This document shows positions 1 to 8,077 of a stretch of DNA of 64,000 nucleotides, piece after piece; positions within the stretch are counted from its first letter, which is position 1, and each line of letters begins with the position of its first letter. The notes under the pieces are model-generated. The model saw only the letters and a program-made list of their open reading frames with translations, was not told where the DNA came from and searched no databases. Both the position numbers and the translations under genes were made by a program. Origin of the DNA: GCA-2720975 sp964467985 (GTDB taxonomy: Bacteria > Planctomycetota > UBA1135 > GCA-002686595); contig CAYXTP010000016.1 in the NCBI GenBank assembly GCA_964467985.1, positions 1-64,000 of the forward strand, in the 5' to 3' direction.

Positions 1-799
1 GGCACTCCTGCAAACCCGTGGGCATTGAACCGTGGGTCCAGATGTAATCGATACGCGTACGCGGCGTCGTACTGGGGATCGTCAAGTCCCGGCCGGTCCC
101 CTTGTCCTGGAAGCAGTCCCTCAGGCCGGCATCCACCCAGCTCTGATACTCGGCCGCGGCCGGAGTGTGGTTGAGGTCGCCCTGCAAGATCATCGGGCGG
201 CCCGAGTCGATGTCCTCCTGCATCGCGGCCAGCATCAGGGGGACCTCTCGCAATCTGCGCTCGTGGCCGTCGACGCCGGGGTAGAGGTGGGCGGTGTACA
301 GGGCCAGGTCTCCCCCATCCAAACGCAACACGGCTTTGCCCCAGTGGCGGGTGAATAGATCGGACGGGCGTTCGCCCTCGGCGAGAGGGCAGTTCACGGA
401 CTCCACGATCGGGAAGCGGGACATCACGGTCCCCGGGAACCCGCCGGGGAAGTAGGCGTAGTGCATTCCCATTTGTTGGGCAATGTCAGCCACCACCGGT
501 TCCCGGGGAGATTCCTGGAAGGTGACAATGTCCGGTTTGTGCAGGGCGAGCTCCAGTGCGATGCGCGCGGGGATCTGGGGGGCCATGCGTTTGACTGCGG
601 CTGCGTTGCCCGCTTTGCCGCCGTTGTAGCCGCGGCAGGCGAGCACGTTGTAGGTGATGGTGCGCAGGCCTTTCTTGGGCGGCGACTTGGGCGCGGGCGC
701 GGGGTCTTGGGCGCTGGCCGGGGTGGCGCCAACCAGGGCGGCGGCGGCCAAGCCGGTGGTCGCCAGGAACTCTCGTCGTTTCGTGGGGCGGGGGGTCAT
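1..799 (-). CDS. Tat-exported endonuclease/exonuclease/phosphatase family protein (3' end beyond window)
   Basis: The frame starts at ATG 799 and stays open to base 1, so the C-terminus is missing (266 codons seen). The N-terminus has a twin-arginine motif (KRREFLAT, residues 8-15) followed by an Ala-rich hydrophobic stretch ending near ASA at 28-30, indicating export in a folded state. The mature part has the metal-dependent EEP fold signatures: ITYNVL with Asn51, DIVTFQES with Glu96, a TAHLYP strand, LQGDLNHTP (the GDxN motif) and RIDYIW near the visible end. Members cleave phosphodiester or phosphomonoester bonds; the substrate cannot be read from sequence. It lies downstream of the sulfatase ending at 950, same strand, with a 150-base gap. 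No clear Shine-Dalgarno precedes the ATG. Confidence 0.88.
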   Translation of the reverse strand, partial: MTPRPTKRREFLATTGLAAAALVGATPASAQDPAPAPKSPPKKGLRTITYNVLACRGYNGGKAGNAAAVKRMAPQIPARIALELALHKPDIVTFQESPREPVVADIAQQMGMHYAYFPGGFPGTVMSRFPIVESVNCPLAEGERPSDLFTRHWGKAVLRLDGGDLALYTAHLYPGVDGHERRLREVPLMLAAMQEDIDSGRPMILQGDLNHTPAAAEYQSWVDAGLRDCFQDKGTGRDLTIPSTTPRTRIDYIWTHGSMPTGLQEC

Positions 800-949
800 G
801 GCGTCAGAGTAGCGGAGGGGGATGGGGTTCTGGGGCGGGAGTCCAGAGGGGGGGTGCGGACCGGGGCGTGGTGAGTGGGACGTGCTGGGTCGCCGGGGGT
901 TTGAGGTCGCGCTCCCCCATCGGGCCGAATGGCGTGGAGACGATCGGGC

Positions 950-2212
950 CTAGTCGTCCTCGGGTGTCTTCGGGGGTGTGGGTTTGCCCGGCCACCAAGC
1001 GTCGAGCAGGGCGCGCAGGGATGCTGTGGTCTCGGGTTTGCTGAGAGGGGTTTGCTCGGTGGGGTCGGCGCGCACGTCGTAGAGTTCGGCGGGCTGGTTG
1101 GGGTCGGTGTGCACGAGCAGCTTGTAGGGATCGCGCAGGACCCAGCGGGTCAACAAGCTGCGGGCGGGATCGTGGATGTCGACGACGTCGTGGGTGTAGG
1201 CCGCGCCGAAGATGGGAGCTCGCGTGGCGCCGACGGTGCGGAGGTCCACACCCGGCAGGGTGGCGGGCGCGTCGAGGCCGCAGGCGGTGAGGATGGTCGG
1301 CACGATGTCCACGCTGCTAACGGGCACCTCGCGGGACTGGGGTTGGATCTGGCCGGGCCAGCGCAGCAGGATTGGGGTGCGCACGCCGGCCTCGTAGGGG
1401 GTGCGCTTGCTGCGCGGGGCGTATCCCTGGGCGCCTGGTTTTTGGATCCAGCCGTTGTCGGTGACGAAGACGACCAGTGTGTTTTGGGTGAGGCCTTGTT
1501 CGTCCAGGTGGTCCAGCAACGCGCCGCAGGTTTCGTCGAACCAGGTGCACATGGCCTGGTACTTGGCGATGGGAAGCGGAACGTCCTGTCCTGTGTAGGT
1601 CTCGAGGATGCGGGCCGGTGGGTTGTGGGGCGTGTGGGGCAGGAAGGGGGCGTACCACAGGAAAAAGGGGGTGCCCTCTCGGTTGCACTCGTCGATGAAG
1701 TCGAAGGCGGGCTCCATGGTCTGGCGACCGATCTTGAGGCCTTCGTCGCCGTGGCGTCCGCCGCGCGTTGGGTCGCCGTGGGTCATGCCGGCGGTGAAGC
1801 CGCCATGGGCGCTGCTGCCCTCCCACCACTTGCCCGTCTGAAGGCTGCGGTAGCCAGCGGACGCGAGGCGGGCGGGCAGGGTTTCGACCTCGGCCAGGTG
1901 CGCGAGCATCAGCGCGCGGTCGGTCCCGCGCGGCGGGTCGTTGCCGGTGATCTTGTGTTGGTGCGGGTAGAGGCCGGTCGCGAGGGTGGCGAGGCTGGCG
2001 CGGCAGAGGGCGGTGGGCACGTAGCCGCGGGTGAAGGCCAGGCCCTCTGTAGCGAGCTGATCGAGGTGCGGGGTGCGAATCGTGTCGCTGCCCATGAAAC
2101 CGAAGTCGCCCCAGGCCTGGTCGTCGGAGATGATCAGGACGACGTTGGGGCGCTCGGGGGCTTGGGTTTGAGCCGGCAGGAGCGGGACCAGGCTGGCGAG
2201 GAGGGCGAGCAT
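950..2212 (-). CDS. exported sulfatase with atypical C-x-A-S-L active-site motif
   Basis: An S1-type sulfatase of the alkaline-phosphatase superfamily, hydrolysing sulfate esters, probably on polysaccharides. I start at ATG 2212 because it begins directly with a signal peptide (MLALLASLVPLLPAQ); the frame is open upstream to 2296, but that extension runs into the neighbouring DUF2200 gene. The metal-binding ISDDQ is at residues 29-33. The formylglycine position is CRASLATLATG, with Cys70: Ala replaces the usual Pro and Leu replaces the usual Arg of CxPxR. Further family signatures are GKWWEG, FVTDNG and the terminal YDVRADPTEQ block. It needs Cys-to-formylglycine maturation; no maturase lies in this window. 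The gene follows DUF2200 after 49 bases on the same strand. Confidence 0.93.
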   Translation of the reverse strand: MLALLASLVPLLPAQTQAPERPNVVLIISDDQAWGDFGFMGSDTIRTPHLDQLATEGLAFTRGYVPTALCRASLATLATGLYPHQHKITGNDPPRGTDRALMLAHLAEVETLPARLASAGYRSLQTGKWWEGSSAHGGFTAGMTHGDPTRGGRHGDEGLKIGRQTMEPAFDFIDECNREGTPFFLWYAPFLPHTPHNPPARILETYTGQDVPLPIAKYQAMCTWFDETCGALLDHLDEQGLTQNTLVVFVTDNGWIQKPGAQGYAPRSKRTPYEAGVRTPILLRWPGQIQPQSREVPVSSVDIVPTILTACGLDAPATLPGVDLRTVGATRAPIFGAAYTHDVVDIHDPARSLLTRWVLRDPYKLLVHTDPNQPAELYDVRADPTEQTPLSKPETTASLRALLDAWWPGKPTPPKTPEDD

Positions 2213-2261
2213 GGGAGCAGCGTAGGGAATAGGGGACGGGCGGAACCGAACACGGATCGCC

Positions 2262-2624
2262 CTAGGACCGCAGGATGCTTTCCATCTTCTTGCCACGGAC
2301 GAGCTCGTCGACGAGCTTGTCCATGTAGCGCACCTTTTGGGTCAGCGGGTTCTCGATCTCCTCGACGCGGTAGCCGCAGACGACGCCCGTGATCAGAGGC
2401 GCGTTGGGGTTCAGTTTGGCGTCGTCGAAGAGGGCCTCGAAGGTCGACTCCTGCTTGATGTGCTTGTCGAGCTTGGCCTTTGTGAAGCCGGTCAGCCACT
2501 GCAGGACCTTGCGCAGGTCCGCCTCGGTGCGCCCCTTCTTCTCGACCTTGTCCACGTAGAGGGGGTAGATGGACGAGAAGAGCATCTTCGCGATGCGTTC
2601 GTCCGACTTGGATTGGGGGGGCAT
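2262..2624 (-). CDS. DUF2200 family protein
   Basis: A 120-aa soluble protein that I recognise as DUF2200: it carries the family's SIYPLYVDKVEKKGRT block, an LTGF helix, NPNAPLITGVVCGYRVEEIE and a C-terminal MDKLVDELVRGK helix. Length matches the family (about 110-125 aa). Its biochemical role is unknown. It starts at ATG 2624 and lies 49 bases upstream of the sulfatase on the same strand, so the two may be cotranscribed, but nothing links their functions. No signal peptide or membrane segment is seen, so it should be cytoplasmic. Confidence 0.9.
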   Translation of the reverse strand: MPPQSKSDERIAKMLFSSIYPLYVDKVEKKGRTEADLRKVLQWLTGFTKAKLDKHIKQESTFEALFDDAKLNPNAPLITGVVCGYRVEEIENPLTQKVRYMDKLVDELVRGKKMESILRS

Positions 2625-2722
2625 GTGGGGTTGGTCTTGTGATGCGGGGGAGTTTCGGGCGGCTGGTTTCGTAGCGTAGCGCCTGTTGCCGAATCACGCG
2701 TAATGACGAACCGGGTTCGGTA

Positions 2723-2968
2723 CTACGCAGTGCTCCGAGCCATGGCTTCGGCGATGAGTTGGCAGGTCAAGCCTTCGTGGCCGGCTGGGACTTGAAGGCG
2801 GGGGTTACGGCTCAGGTAGACGCTGGCGTGGGTGGTGCAGTGCTTGAAGAAGAGCGGGAAACGCGGGGTTTCGGCAGCGTGGTCCACGCCCTCCGGATTG
2901 CGGGCCAGGCCGCAGGCGGGAAAGGGGGTCGCATCCAGGTGCTGGTTGGCCAGGCGACAGGTGCGCAA
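2723..2968 (-). pseudogene. decayed copy of the ATP-grasp gene at 5342-6370 (two large internal deletions)
   Basis: Reading the minus strand from TTG 2968 to TAG 2723 gives 81 residues that align in three blocks with the intact ATP-grasp protein: CRLANQHLDATPFPA matches its first 18 residues, CGLARNPEGVDHAAET through the RNPRLQVPAG block matches residues 117-161, and HEGLTCQLIAEAMAR matches residues 305 onward. Residues 19-116 and 162-304, including all of the ATP-grasp core, are gone. The joins fall on short repeats (FPA to FPA; PAG to PTG with shared gccgg bases), as expected for microhomology deletion. The frame survives both deletions, but the ATG has become TTG, there is no ribosome-binding site, and no catalytic residue remains. 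I call it a pseudogene. Confidence 0.85.
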
Positions 2969-3064
2969 GGGGGGACGGAAGGGGGGAAAGGGGGGCCGGG
3001 TTGAGATCGAGGTTCTGGCCTCCGAGCTCTGGAGCGCACCCTGGCGGCTGAGATGGCTGGTCCC

Positions 3065-3093
3065 TTGAATCACACTCTAACTGCAATTAGAAT
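3065..3093 (+). promoter_or_regulatory. candidate sigma70-type promoter of the AbiE operon
   Basis: TTGAAT (3065-3070) and TAGAAT (3088-3093) are separated by exactly 17 bases, in the most AT-rich patch of the local sequence. They lie about 80 bases before the ATG of the AbiEi gene. Initiation near 3100 would place the alternative TTG start at 3100 at the very 5' end of the transcript, supporting the ATG at 3172 as the true start. Confidence 0.55.
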
Positions 3094-3171
3094 CGGAGTT
3101 TGATTCTTCAGGCAGTCAGACTATTCTGCCGACACACTACAGCTGCGCATAACCTCAGAATCAGACGTCTC

Positions 3172-3996
3172 ATGCAGTCACAAAGACCCACGCCGGAACT
3201 TGCCGGACTCAGTGCCCAGGAGCGCCGGATTCTGGGGGCATTCGTGGCGAACGAGAAGGTGGTTATCAGGGCCGGGGACGTCCAGGAGATCCACCCCGTG
3301 AGCCGCAAGGCAGCCAACCTGCTGTTGAGTCGGCTACACCAGAAGGGCTGGCTTCGGCGGCTCAAGAGGGGGGTCTACGGCCCGGTGCCGCTCGAGTCCG
3401 AGACGACACAACCCGCCGTCGAGAATGCCTGGCTGTTGGCGATGGAGCTCTTTGCACCTTGTTACATCTCTGGCTGGTCAGCGGCTGAACACTGGGACTT
3501 GACCGAGCAGGTGTTCAACTCCATCTCGCTCGTTACGGGGCATCCGCAGCGCAGCTCTTCGCGGACGATCGCCGGCGTTCCATTCCGGACCCGAACGATT
3601 GCACCCGAGCGGATCTTTGGGACCAGTCGCATTTGGATTGGAAGCCGAACCGTGGAAGTCGCTGATCGCCATCGACTCATCGTCGACGTCCTGGACGCTC
3701 CCGAGTTCGGCGGCGGATGTCGGCACACGCTGGATGTGGTCGATGAGTACTGGAAGAGCGAGCACCACGACGCCCAAAAGTTGCTTGAGTACGCCCTTCG
3801 CTATGGTCGTGGGGCGGTCTTGAAGCGTATGGGATTCTGTGCTGAACGATCAGGGGCCGTCTCGAGTGAGTGGCTGGATGAGGTCGAGGTGAATCTGACA
3901 AAGGGTGTGATTCGATTGGACCCACAAGGTGCAACCGGTGGGCGATTGAATCGTCGTTGGCAAGTGAAGGTCAATGTCCCCATGACGTCGATGTGA
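3172..3996 (+). CDS. abiEi: AbiEi-type antitoxin / winged-helix regulator
   Basis: A 274-aa protein that pairs with the AbiEii gene immediately downstream, as in type IV toxin-antitoxin and phage-abortive-infection loci. The N-terminal ~70 residues form a winged-helix domain (LSAQERRILGAF, then SRKAANLLLSRLHQKGWLRR and a GVY wing), as in AbiEi_4 antitoxins; the rest matches the AbiEi C-terminal region (ISGWSAAEHWDL, then a DVLDAPEFGGG block). AbiEi proteins bind operator repeats and repress their own operon while neutralising the toxin. I use ATG 3172 rather than the in-frame TTG at 3100, which coincides with the predicted transcription start. The stop TGA overlaps the GTG start of abiEii, so translation is coupled. 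Confidence 0.85.
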   Translation: MQSQRPTPELAGLSAQERRILGAFVANEKVVIRAGDVQEIHPVSRKAANLLLSRLHQKGWLRRLKRGVYGPVPLESETTQPAVENAWLLAMELFAPCYISGWSAAEHWDLTEQVFNSISLVTGHPQRSSSRTIAGVPFRTRTIAPERIFGTSRIWIGSRTVEVADRHRLIVDVLDAPEFGGGCRHTLDVVDEYWKSEHHDAQKLLEYALRYGRGAVLKRMGFCAERSGAVSSEWLDEVEVNLTKGVIRLDPQGATGGRLNRRWQVKVNVPMTSM

Positions 3997-5222
3997 TTAC
4001 CAAGGCGCAGCTGCTAGAACGCGCGAGAGAGCAGGACTTGCGCCCGCCCACGGTCGAGAAGGACTACGTTCTCGGGTGGATGCTCGCCGCGATCTCCCAG
4101 CATTCGCGCCTTTCACAGTGGGTTTTCAAGGGCGGCACGTGCCTGAAGAAGTGCTTCTTTGAGACCTACCGCTTCTCGGAGGATCTCGACTTCACCGTCC
4201 CCCCCGAATCCGACCTGTTGCGTGAGGGCATCGAGACGTCCCTCGCCGAAGCCGGGGGCTGGGTCGAAGAGGTATCGGGTATCTCATTCCCTGCTGAGAA
4301 GATCAAGGTCGAGCAGTTCGCCAACCCGAGAGGCAGGGAGGCGTATCGAGCGAAGGTGGCCTACGCGTGCCGGCTCAACTTGTCACCCAACAGCCTGCAG
4401 AGGATCAAGTTCGACATCACCCAGGATGAGTTGCTCGTGGATGCGCCTGATCTGCGCGCTGTCTCCCATCCCTACGAGGACGCCCAGAATCGAGCACCAC
4501 GGGTGCGCTGCTACTCAGTTAACGAGATCCTCGCGGAGAAGACGCGCGCCCTCTACGAACGTCAGGGGCGCGCCCGAGACGTGTACGACATCGTTCACCT
4601 CAGCCGCAGCTTCCGAGATTTCATCACTCCCACGAAGGCGTCCGCAATCCTCGGGAGCGAGTTCGAATTCAAGGGGCTTCCGACGCCAACAGTCGAGCTG
4701 ATCGTTGGCCGTGTAGACGAAGACACGCTGCGTGCGAACTGGGGGCACCAACTCGATCATCAGCTGCCGAAGCTGCCACCGGTTGGTGGTTTCCTGTCCG
4801 ACCTCAGGGACGCGCTCGCCTGGTGGTTGGAGCCGGAGCAAGCAAGGCAGCGCCTACGTGCTGCACCTGGCGGCGCCGGCGAGAAAGTCATCCCGCAACA
4901 ACACCTTCCCACTGCTCGGCGGCGGGGACCTGGCCTGGCTCTCCCCGACGTGGCGACAGCTGGTGGGATGGGTCGAATTGACAAGATCCGGTATGCCGCC
5001 AGAAATCGCCTGTGCGCGGAGATCCGGTACGACGGCGTTGCGCGAATCGTCGAGCCCTACTCGCTGCGTGATTCGACCACCGGCAACACCCTCCTGTACG
5101 CCTATGAGCTGCTGAGAGACGCGCGCCAAAGCGGCAGGATTAAGGCCTTCAAAGCAGGCGAGATTCAGGCCGCAGCCATCACAAATCGGGCGTTCAAGGC
5201 TCGGTACAGGGTCGAGCTTTAG
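3993..5222 (+). CDS. abiEii: AbiEii-type nucleotidyltransferase toxin with C-terminal WYL-like domain
   Basis: Starts at GTG 3993, overlapping the abiEi stop (GTGA). It contains the AbiEii/AbiGii nucleotidyltransferase motifs: FKGGTCLKK at 46-53 with SEDLDF at 62-67 (the GS...DxD metal site), Lys183 in EILAEKTRAL, and RDVYD at 195-199. AbiEii toxins transfer nucleotides (some act on tRNA or GTP) and cause growth arrest. At 409 aa it is about 100 residues longer than a minimal AbiEii. The extra C-terminal part, roughly residues 328-398, reads like a WYL domain: IRYAARNRL, EIRYDG, RIVEPYSLR, LLYAYE and RIKAFKAGEI. WYL domains sense ligands, often nucleotides, in phage-defence regulators, so the toxin may be ligand-gated. 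The WYL call rests on pattern recognition. Confidence 0.87.
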   Translation: MITKAQLLERAREQDLRPPTVEKDYVLGWMLAAISQHSRLSQWVFKGGTCLKKCFFETYRFSEDLDFTVPPESDLLREGIETSLAEAGGWVEEVSGISFPAEKIKVEQFANPRGREAYRAKVAYACRLNLSPNSLQRIKFDITQDELLVDAPDLRAVSHPYEDAQNRAPRVRCYSVNEILAEKTRALYERQGRARDVYDIVHLSRSFRDFITPTKASAILGSEFEFKGLPTPTVELIVGRVDEDTLRANWGHQLDHQLPKLPPVGGFLSDLRDALAWWLEPEQARQRLRAAPGGAGEKVIPQQHLPTARRRGPGLALPDVATAGGMGRIDKIRYAARNRLCAEIRYDGVARIVEPYSLRDSTTGNTLLYAYELLRDARQSGRIKAFKAGEIQAAAITNRAFKARYRVEL

Positions 5223-5338
5223 CGCCCAGGATTTCGGCTGCGTGCGGCTTCGTAGGCGGTCCGGCGACCCTCGAGCACGTCGAGGCGACGCAGGATCACA
5301 CGCCCACGAGAACTGAAGGGGCGATGCTGCGGAGTATG
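5219..5338 (-). pseudogene. probable C-terminal remnant of an IS3-type transposase
   Basis: Directly after the ATP-grasp stop (TAG at 5342-5344), and in the same minus-strand frame, a 39-codon stretch beginning HTPQHRPF and ending in TAA at 5219 contains RRLDVLEGRRTAYEAARSRN. This resembles the tail of IS3-family transposases (HTP.... followed by an R..VL...AYEA.P.R helix). Only the tail is present, with no start, terminal repeats or DDE core. It sits at the boundary of the AbiE island, which fits past insertion and deletion there. Short length makes the call tentative. Confidence 0.38.
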
Positions 5339-5341
5339 GAC

Positions 5342-6370
5342 CTACCGGATCTCGCTCTGACCCAGGACTGACGCGGGTTGGCCGGCGGTCTCCCCGACTG
5401 AATTGCAGGCATGGCGGGCCAGGGCTGCGGCGACGAGCTGGCGGGTGAAGCCCTCGTGGCCGGTAGGGTCCAGGGCCAGGCAGATGTCGGCGGTGCCGGG
5501 GTCAGTGGGCGGGTAGAAGACGCCGCAGTTGGGGTTGATCTCCAACATGTGCGGGGTGCCGGAAGCATCGACGCGGATGTCGCAGCGGCCGAAACTGGTG
5601 CCGCCCAGAGCTGTGAAAAACTTGGCGGACTCGGAGCGCAGACGGGCGGCCAAAGCGGGGTCGGGGACCGGGACGCACTCGAGGCCATCGTAGTCCTCCC
5701 ACTTGAGCTTGGCGTGCTTGAAGGACTCGCCTTTGGGAAAGCGGTATTGAATGGGTGTGTAGGTGATGGGGCTCGCGGGGTCGCCGGGGTTCTCGGCGAC
5801 GAGCACGGAGCACTCGAGGCCGTCGATGTACTCCTCGATTAACGCCGCGCCGTGACGGGACATGATCTTGCGCGCTTGGCGGCGCAAGCCGGCGGGGGTT
5901 TGGACACGGGAGTTGCGACTCAGGTCGACGCTGGCGTAACTGTTGTAGTGTTTGACGAACAGGGGGAACTGCAGGGTCTCGGCGGCCTGTTCGACGTCTT
6001 CGGGAGTGCGGGCTAGGACGCAGGCGGGGAACGCAACGCCGACCGAAGCGCAGGCCTCTTTCATTTGCAGGCGCGTGGGCTCGTAGAAGTCAGAGGTGGC
6101 ACCGGTGAAGGGGACGCCGTGTCGCTCGAGAGTCTGGATGACCTCGATGCCCGGGGTTTCTTGACCCTCGGCGCCGTCGCACAGGTTGAAGAACAGGTCG
6201 AAGCCCTGGGGGATCAGGGCTTCGACGTCGGCGACGGAGGTGTGCTTGTCCTTGAGGGTGACCAGGTGCCAGTCGGCGTCGGGCAGGAAGGGACGTGGGT
6301 CGCAGGGCCAGTCGTTCGCTGGGAACGGGACGGTGTCCAGGTACTGGTTGGTGAGGAGGCAGATGCGCAC
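5342..6370 (-). CDS. ATP-grasp (D-Ala-D-Ala-ligase-like) enzyme
   Basis: A 342-aa ATP-grasp protein of the D-alanine-D-alanine-ligase-like group, expected to form an amide or peptide bond through an acyl-phosphate. Visible signatures: MRICLLTNQY N-terminal strand, FFNLCDG at 60-66, the substrate-domain helix FTGATSDFYEPTR, ATP-binding lysine in FPLFVKHYNSYASVDLS, IEEYIDGLECSV, and the metal site FGRCDIRVD (260-268) with EINPNCG (277-283). It begins 4 bases after the stop of the sulfatase at 6375 and is surely cotranscribed. A decayed second copy lies at 2723-2968, on the other side of the AbiE locus. The substrate is not evident; cell-wall ddl genes usually lie near mur genes, which are absent here. 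Confidence 0.9.
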   Translation of the reverse strand: MRICLLTNQYLDTVPFPANDWPCDPRPFLPDADWHLVTLKDKHTSVADVEALIPQGFDLFFNLCDGAEGQETPGIEVIQTLERHGVPFTGATSDFYEPTRLQMKEACASVGVAFPACVLARTPEDVEQAAETLQFPLFVKHYNSYASVDLSRNSRVQTPAGLRRQARKIMSRHGAALIEEYIDGLECSVLVAENPGDPASPITYTPIQYRFPKGESFKHAKLKWEDYDGLECVPVPDPALAARLRSESAKFFTALGGTSFGRCDIRVDASGTPHMLEINPNCGVFYPPTDPGTADICLALDPTGHEGFTRQLVAAALARHACNSVGETAGQPASVLGQSEIR

Positions 6371-6374
6371 GGTG

Positions 6375-7877
6375 TCACTTCGCGGGATCGGGCCAGGGCA
6401 GTTTGGGCCACCAGGCTGGGCCGTCGTTGGGCTGGCTTTGTACGAGTTGACGGAAGCTGGCGGCGAGCTCGGCGGCCTGTTCGGGGTGACTCTCGATCAG
6501 GTTGGTCTGTTCGCCGGGGTCGGTGGCGAGGTTGAATAGCTGTTGGGCGGGTAGGCCTTCTTTGTTGCCGGCGGCGTCGGAATTGGGGTGGGACCAACCG
6601 CCGGAGCCCGAACAGAAGATGAGTTTCCACGGACCCGAGCGCACGGCGAAACGCCCTTGGCTGCTGTGGTGCACGATCATGTCGTGGGCCGCGGCGGGTC
6701 GCAGGGCGTCGAGTAACTCGGGGTCCTTAAAGTCGGGCAAGAGGCTGGCGCTGTCTTCGCCGGCGTTGGCGGGGAGGTCCACGTTGAGGGCTTCGGCGAC
6801 CGTGGCGAAGATGTCGGTCAGGACGATCGGCGCGGCGCAATGAGTGCCCGGCTCGATCACGCCGGGCCAGCGGGCAAGGAAGGGGACGCGGTGGCCTCCT
6901 TCCCAGATGTCGGCCTTGCTACCGCGCCAGGGGCCGAGCAGATCGATGTCAGACTCGGCGAGTTGCTCGAAGTTCGCCTTGGGGGAGGTGCCGTTGTCGG
7001 CGGTGAAGATGACGAGGGTCTCGTTCGCGATCCCATGCTGGTCGAGAGCGCGCAGGACCTGGCCGACGGACCAGTCGGTTTCCAAGAGGAAGTCGGCGTA
7101 GGGGCTGACGCCGCTCTGGCCGCGGAAGGTCTCCGAGGGGCTGATGGGCGTGTGCGGCGAGGTCATGGAGAAGAAGAGCAGGAAGGGCTCCTCTGCCTGG
7201 GCCCGGTCGCGGATGTAGTGCACGCAGCGCCGGGTGAGTTCGGGCAGTACGGCTTCCAGGCTCCACCCCGGGGTCATGGGGCCTGCGGACACGCCGACGT
7301 ACTTGCCGCCGGGCATCTGATCGGTGGGCTGACTCTGGGGGCGGTTGTTCTCGATCCACAGGTACGGCGGCCAGTTGGGAACGTCGTCGCCGAAGCTGTA
7401 GTCGAAGCCCGCTTCAAGGGGGCCGCCGCCGAGGGGCTGGGTGTAGTCGATTTCGGTGGGCTTTTTGGTCGTGCCGCCACCCCGCTTGGGCCAGCGCCAA
7501 CCCAGATGCCACTTGCCGATGCAGGCGCTGTGTAAACCCGCGCTGCTAGCGACGTCCGCAAGAGTCATTCGATCCGGAGCGATCAGAGGCTCCCCCCACT
7601 TCTGCACGATGCCTGACTTCAGGGTCGTGCGCCAACTGTAGCGGCCGGTGAGTAGGCCGTAGCGCGTGGGGGAACAGACTGCCGAACCCGAGTGCGCGTC
7701 GGTAAACGACATGCCCTGGCTGGCGAGGCGATCGAGGTTGGGCGTGGGCAGGCCAGAGGCGAGATGCTCGGCGTGCAAGGACGAGAGTCCCATGTCGTCG
7801 GCCAAGATGACGACGACATTGCGCGGGCGTTCGGGGCTCGTGAACGCGACCAAGGCCAGGGAGAGGAGGGGGAGCAC
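6375..7877 (-). CDS. exported arylsulfatase (S1 family)
   Basis: A 500-aa sulfatase starting with GTG 7877 and a short signal peptide (MLPLLSLALVAF). ILADDMG at 24-30 supplies the metal Asp pair, and VCSPTRYGLLTGR contains the formylglycine Cys68 in a canonical CxPxR motif. IGKWHLGW, SPHTP and FTADNGTSPK follow the order usual for arylsulfatase A-like enzymes. The C-terminal LFNLATDPGEQTNL block is the standard end of the fold. The substrate is probably a sulfated glycan, outside the cytoplasm. It is followed after 4 bases by the ATP-grasp gene on the same strand. Confidence 0.95.
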   Translation of the reverse strand: MLPLLSLALVAFTSPERPRNVVVILADDMGLSSLHAEHLASGLPTPNLDRLASQGMSFTDAHSGSAVCSPTRYGLLTGRYSWRTTLKSGIVQKWGEPLIAPDRMTLADVASSAGLHSACIGKWHLGWRWPKRGGGTTKKPTEIDYTQPLGGGPLEAGFDYSFGDDVPNWPPYLWIENNRPQSQPTDQMPGGKYVGVSAGPMTPGWSLEAVLPELTRRCVHYIRDRAQAEEPFLLFFSMTSPHTPISPSETFRGQSGVSPYADFLLETDWSVGQVLRALDQHGIANETLVIFTADNGTSPKANFEQLAESDIDLLGPWRGSKADIWEGGHRVPFLARWPGVIEPGTHCAAPIVLTDIFATVAEALNVDLPANAGEDSASLLPDFKDPELLDALRPAAAHDMIVHHSSQGRFAVRSGPWKLIFCSGSGGWSHPNSDAAGNKEGLPAQQLFNLATDPGEQTNLIESHPEQAAELAASFRQLVQSQPNDGPAWWPKLPWPDPAK

Positions 7878-8012
7878 GGGTGGACCTTACCTCACCTTCC
7901 CGCTTTACCGAACCGGGTTCACATTGGGGCCCGTCCCAGGTCTGTAGCTGCGCTCTTCTGACGAGCGCGGCCCGGGTGAGGAGTGTCCACCCAGCGCGGT
8001 CCGGGTCCCAAG

Positions 8013-8055
8013 AAAAAATGCGCGCACTGTCTCTCTGGGGCGAGACAGTGCGCGC
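8013..8055 (-). terminator. Rho-independent terminator of the lectin gene
   Basis: Arms 8020-8033 and 8042-8055 are perfectly complementary over 14 bp (GCGCGCACTGTCTC with GAGACAGTGCGCGC) around an 8-base loop. On the minus strand the hairpin is followed by ATTTTTT (six T, bases 8018-8013). It lies 22 bases past the stop of the lectin gene at 8078, so it terminates that transcript. It is the clearest intrinsic terminator in the window. Confidence 0.93.
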
Positions 8056-8077
8056 GCGGGAGAACCGCTCCGTTCGA

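Noticed and set aside
2213..2296. Upstream start of the first sulfatase inside DUF2200
   Set aside because: Residues encoded there are Arg/Pro-rich and would mask the signal peptide beginning at ATG 2212.
929..2392. 487-codon plus-strand open frame opposite the first sulfatase
   Set aside because: Low-complexity Gly/Val/Ala/Arg product with no family features; it is the antisense shadow of a clear sulfatase in GC-rich DNA.
3100..3171. TTG 3100 as start of the AbiEi gene
   Set aside because: It coincides with the predicted transcription start of the promoter at 3065-3093; ATG 3172 matches the start of the winged-helix domain.
7950..7975. Small hairpin (GCGCTC/GAGCGC) upstream of the second sulfatase
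   Set aside because: Only 6 bp, with no T tract; expected by chance at this GC content.
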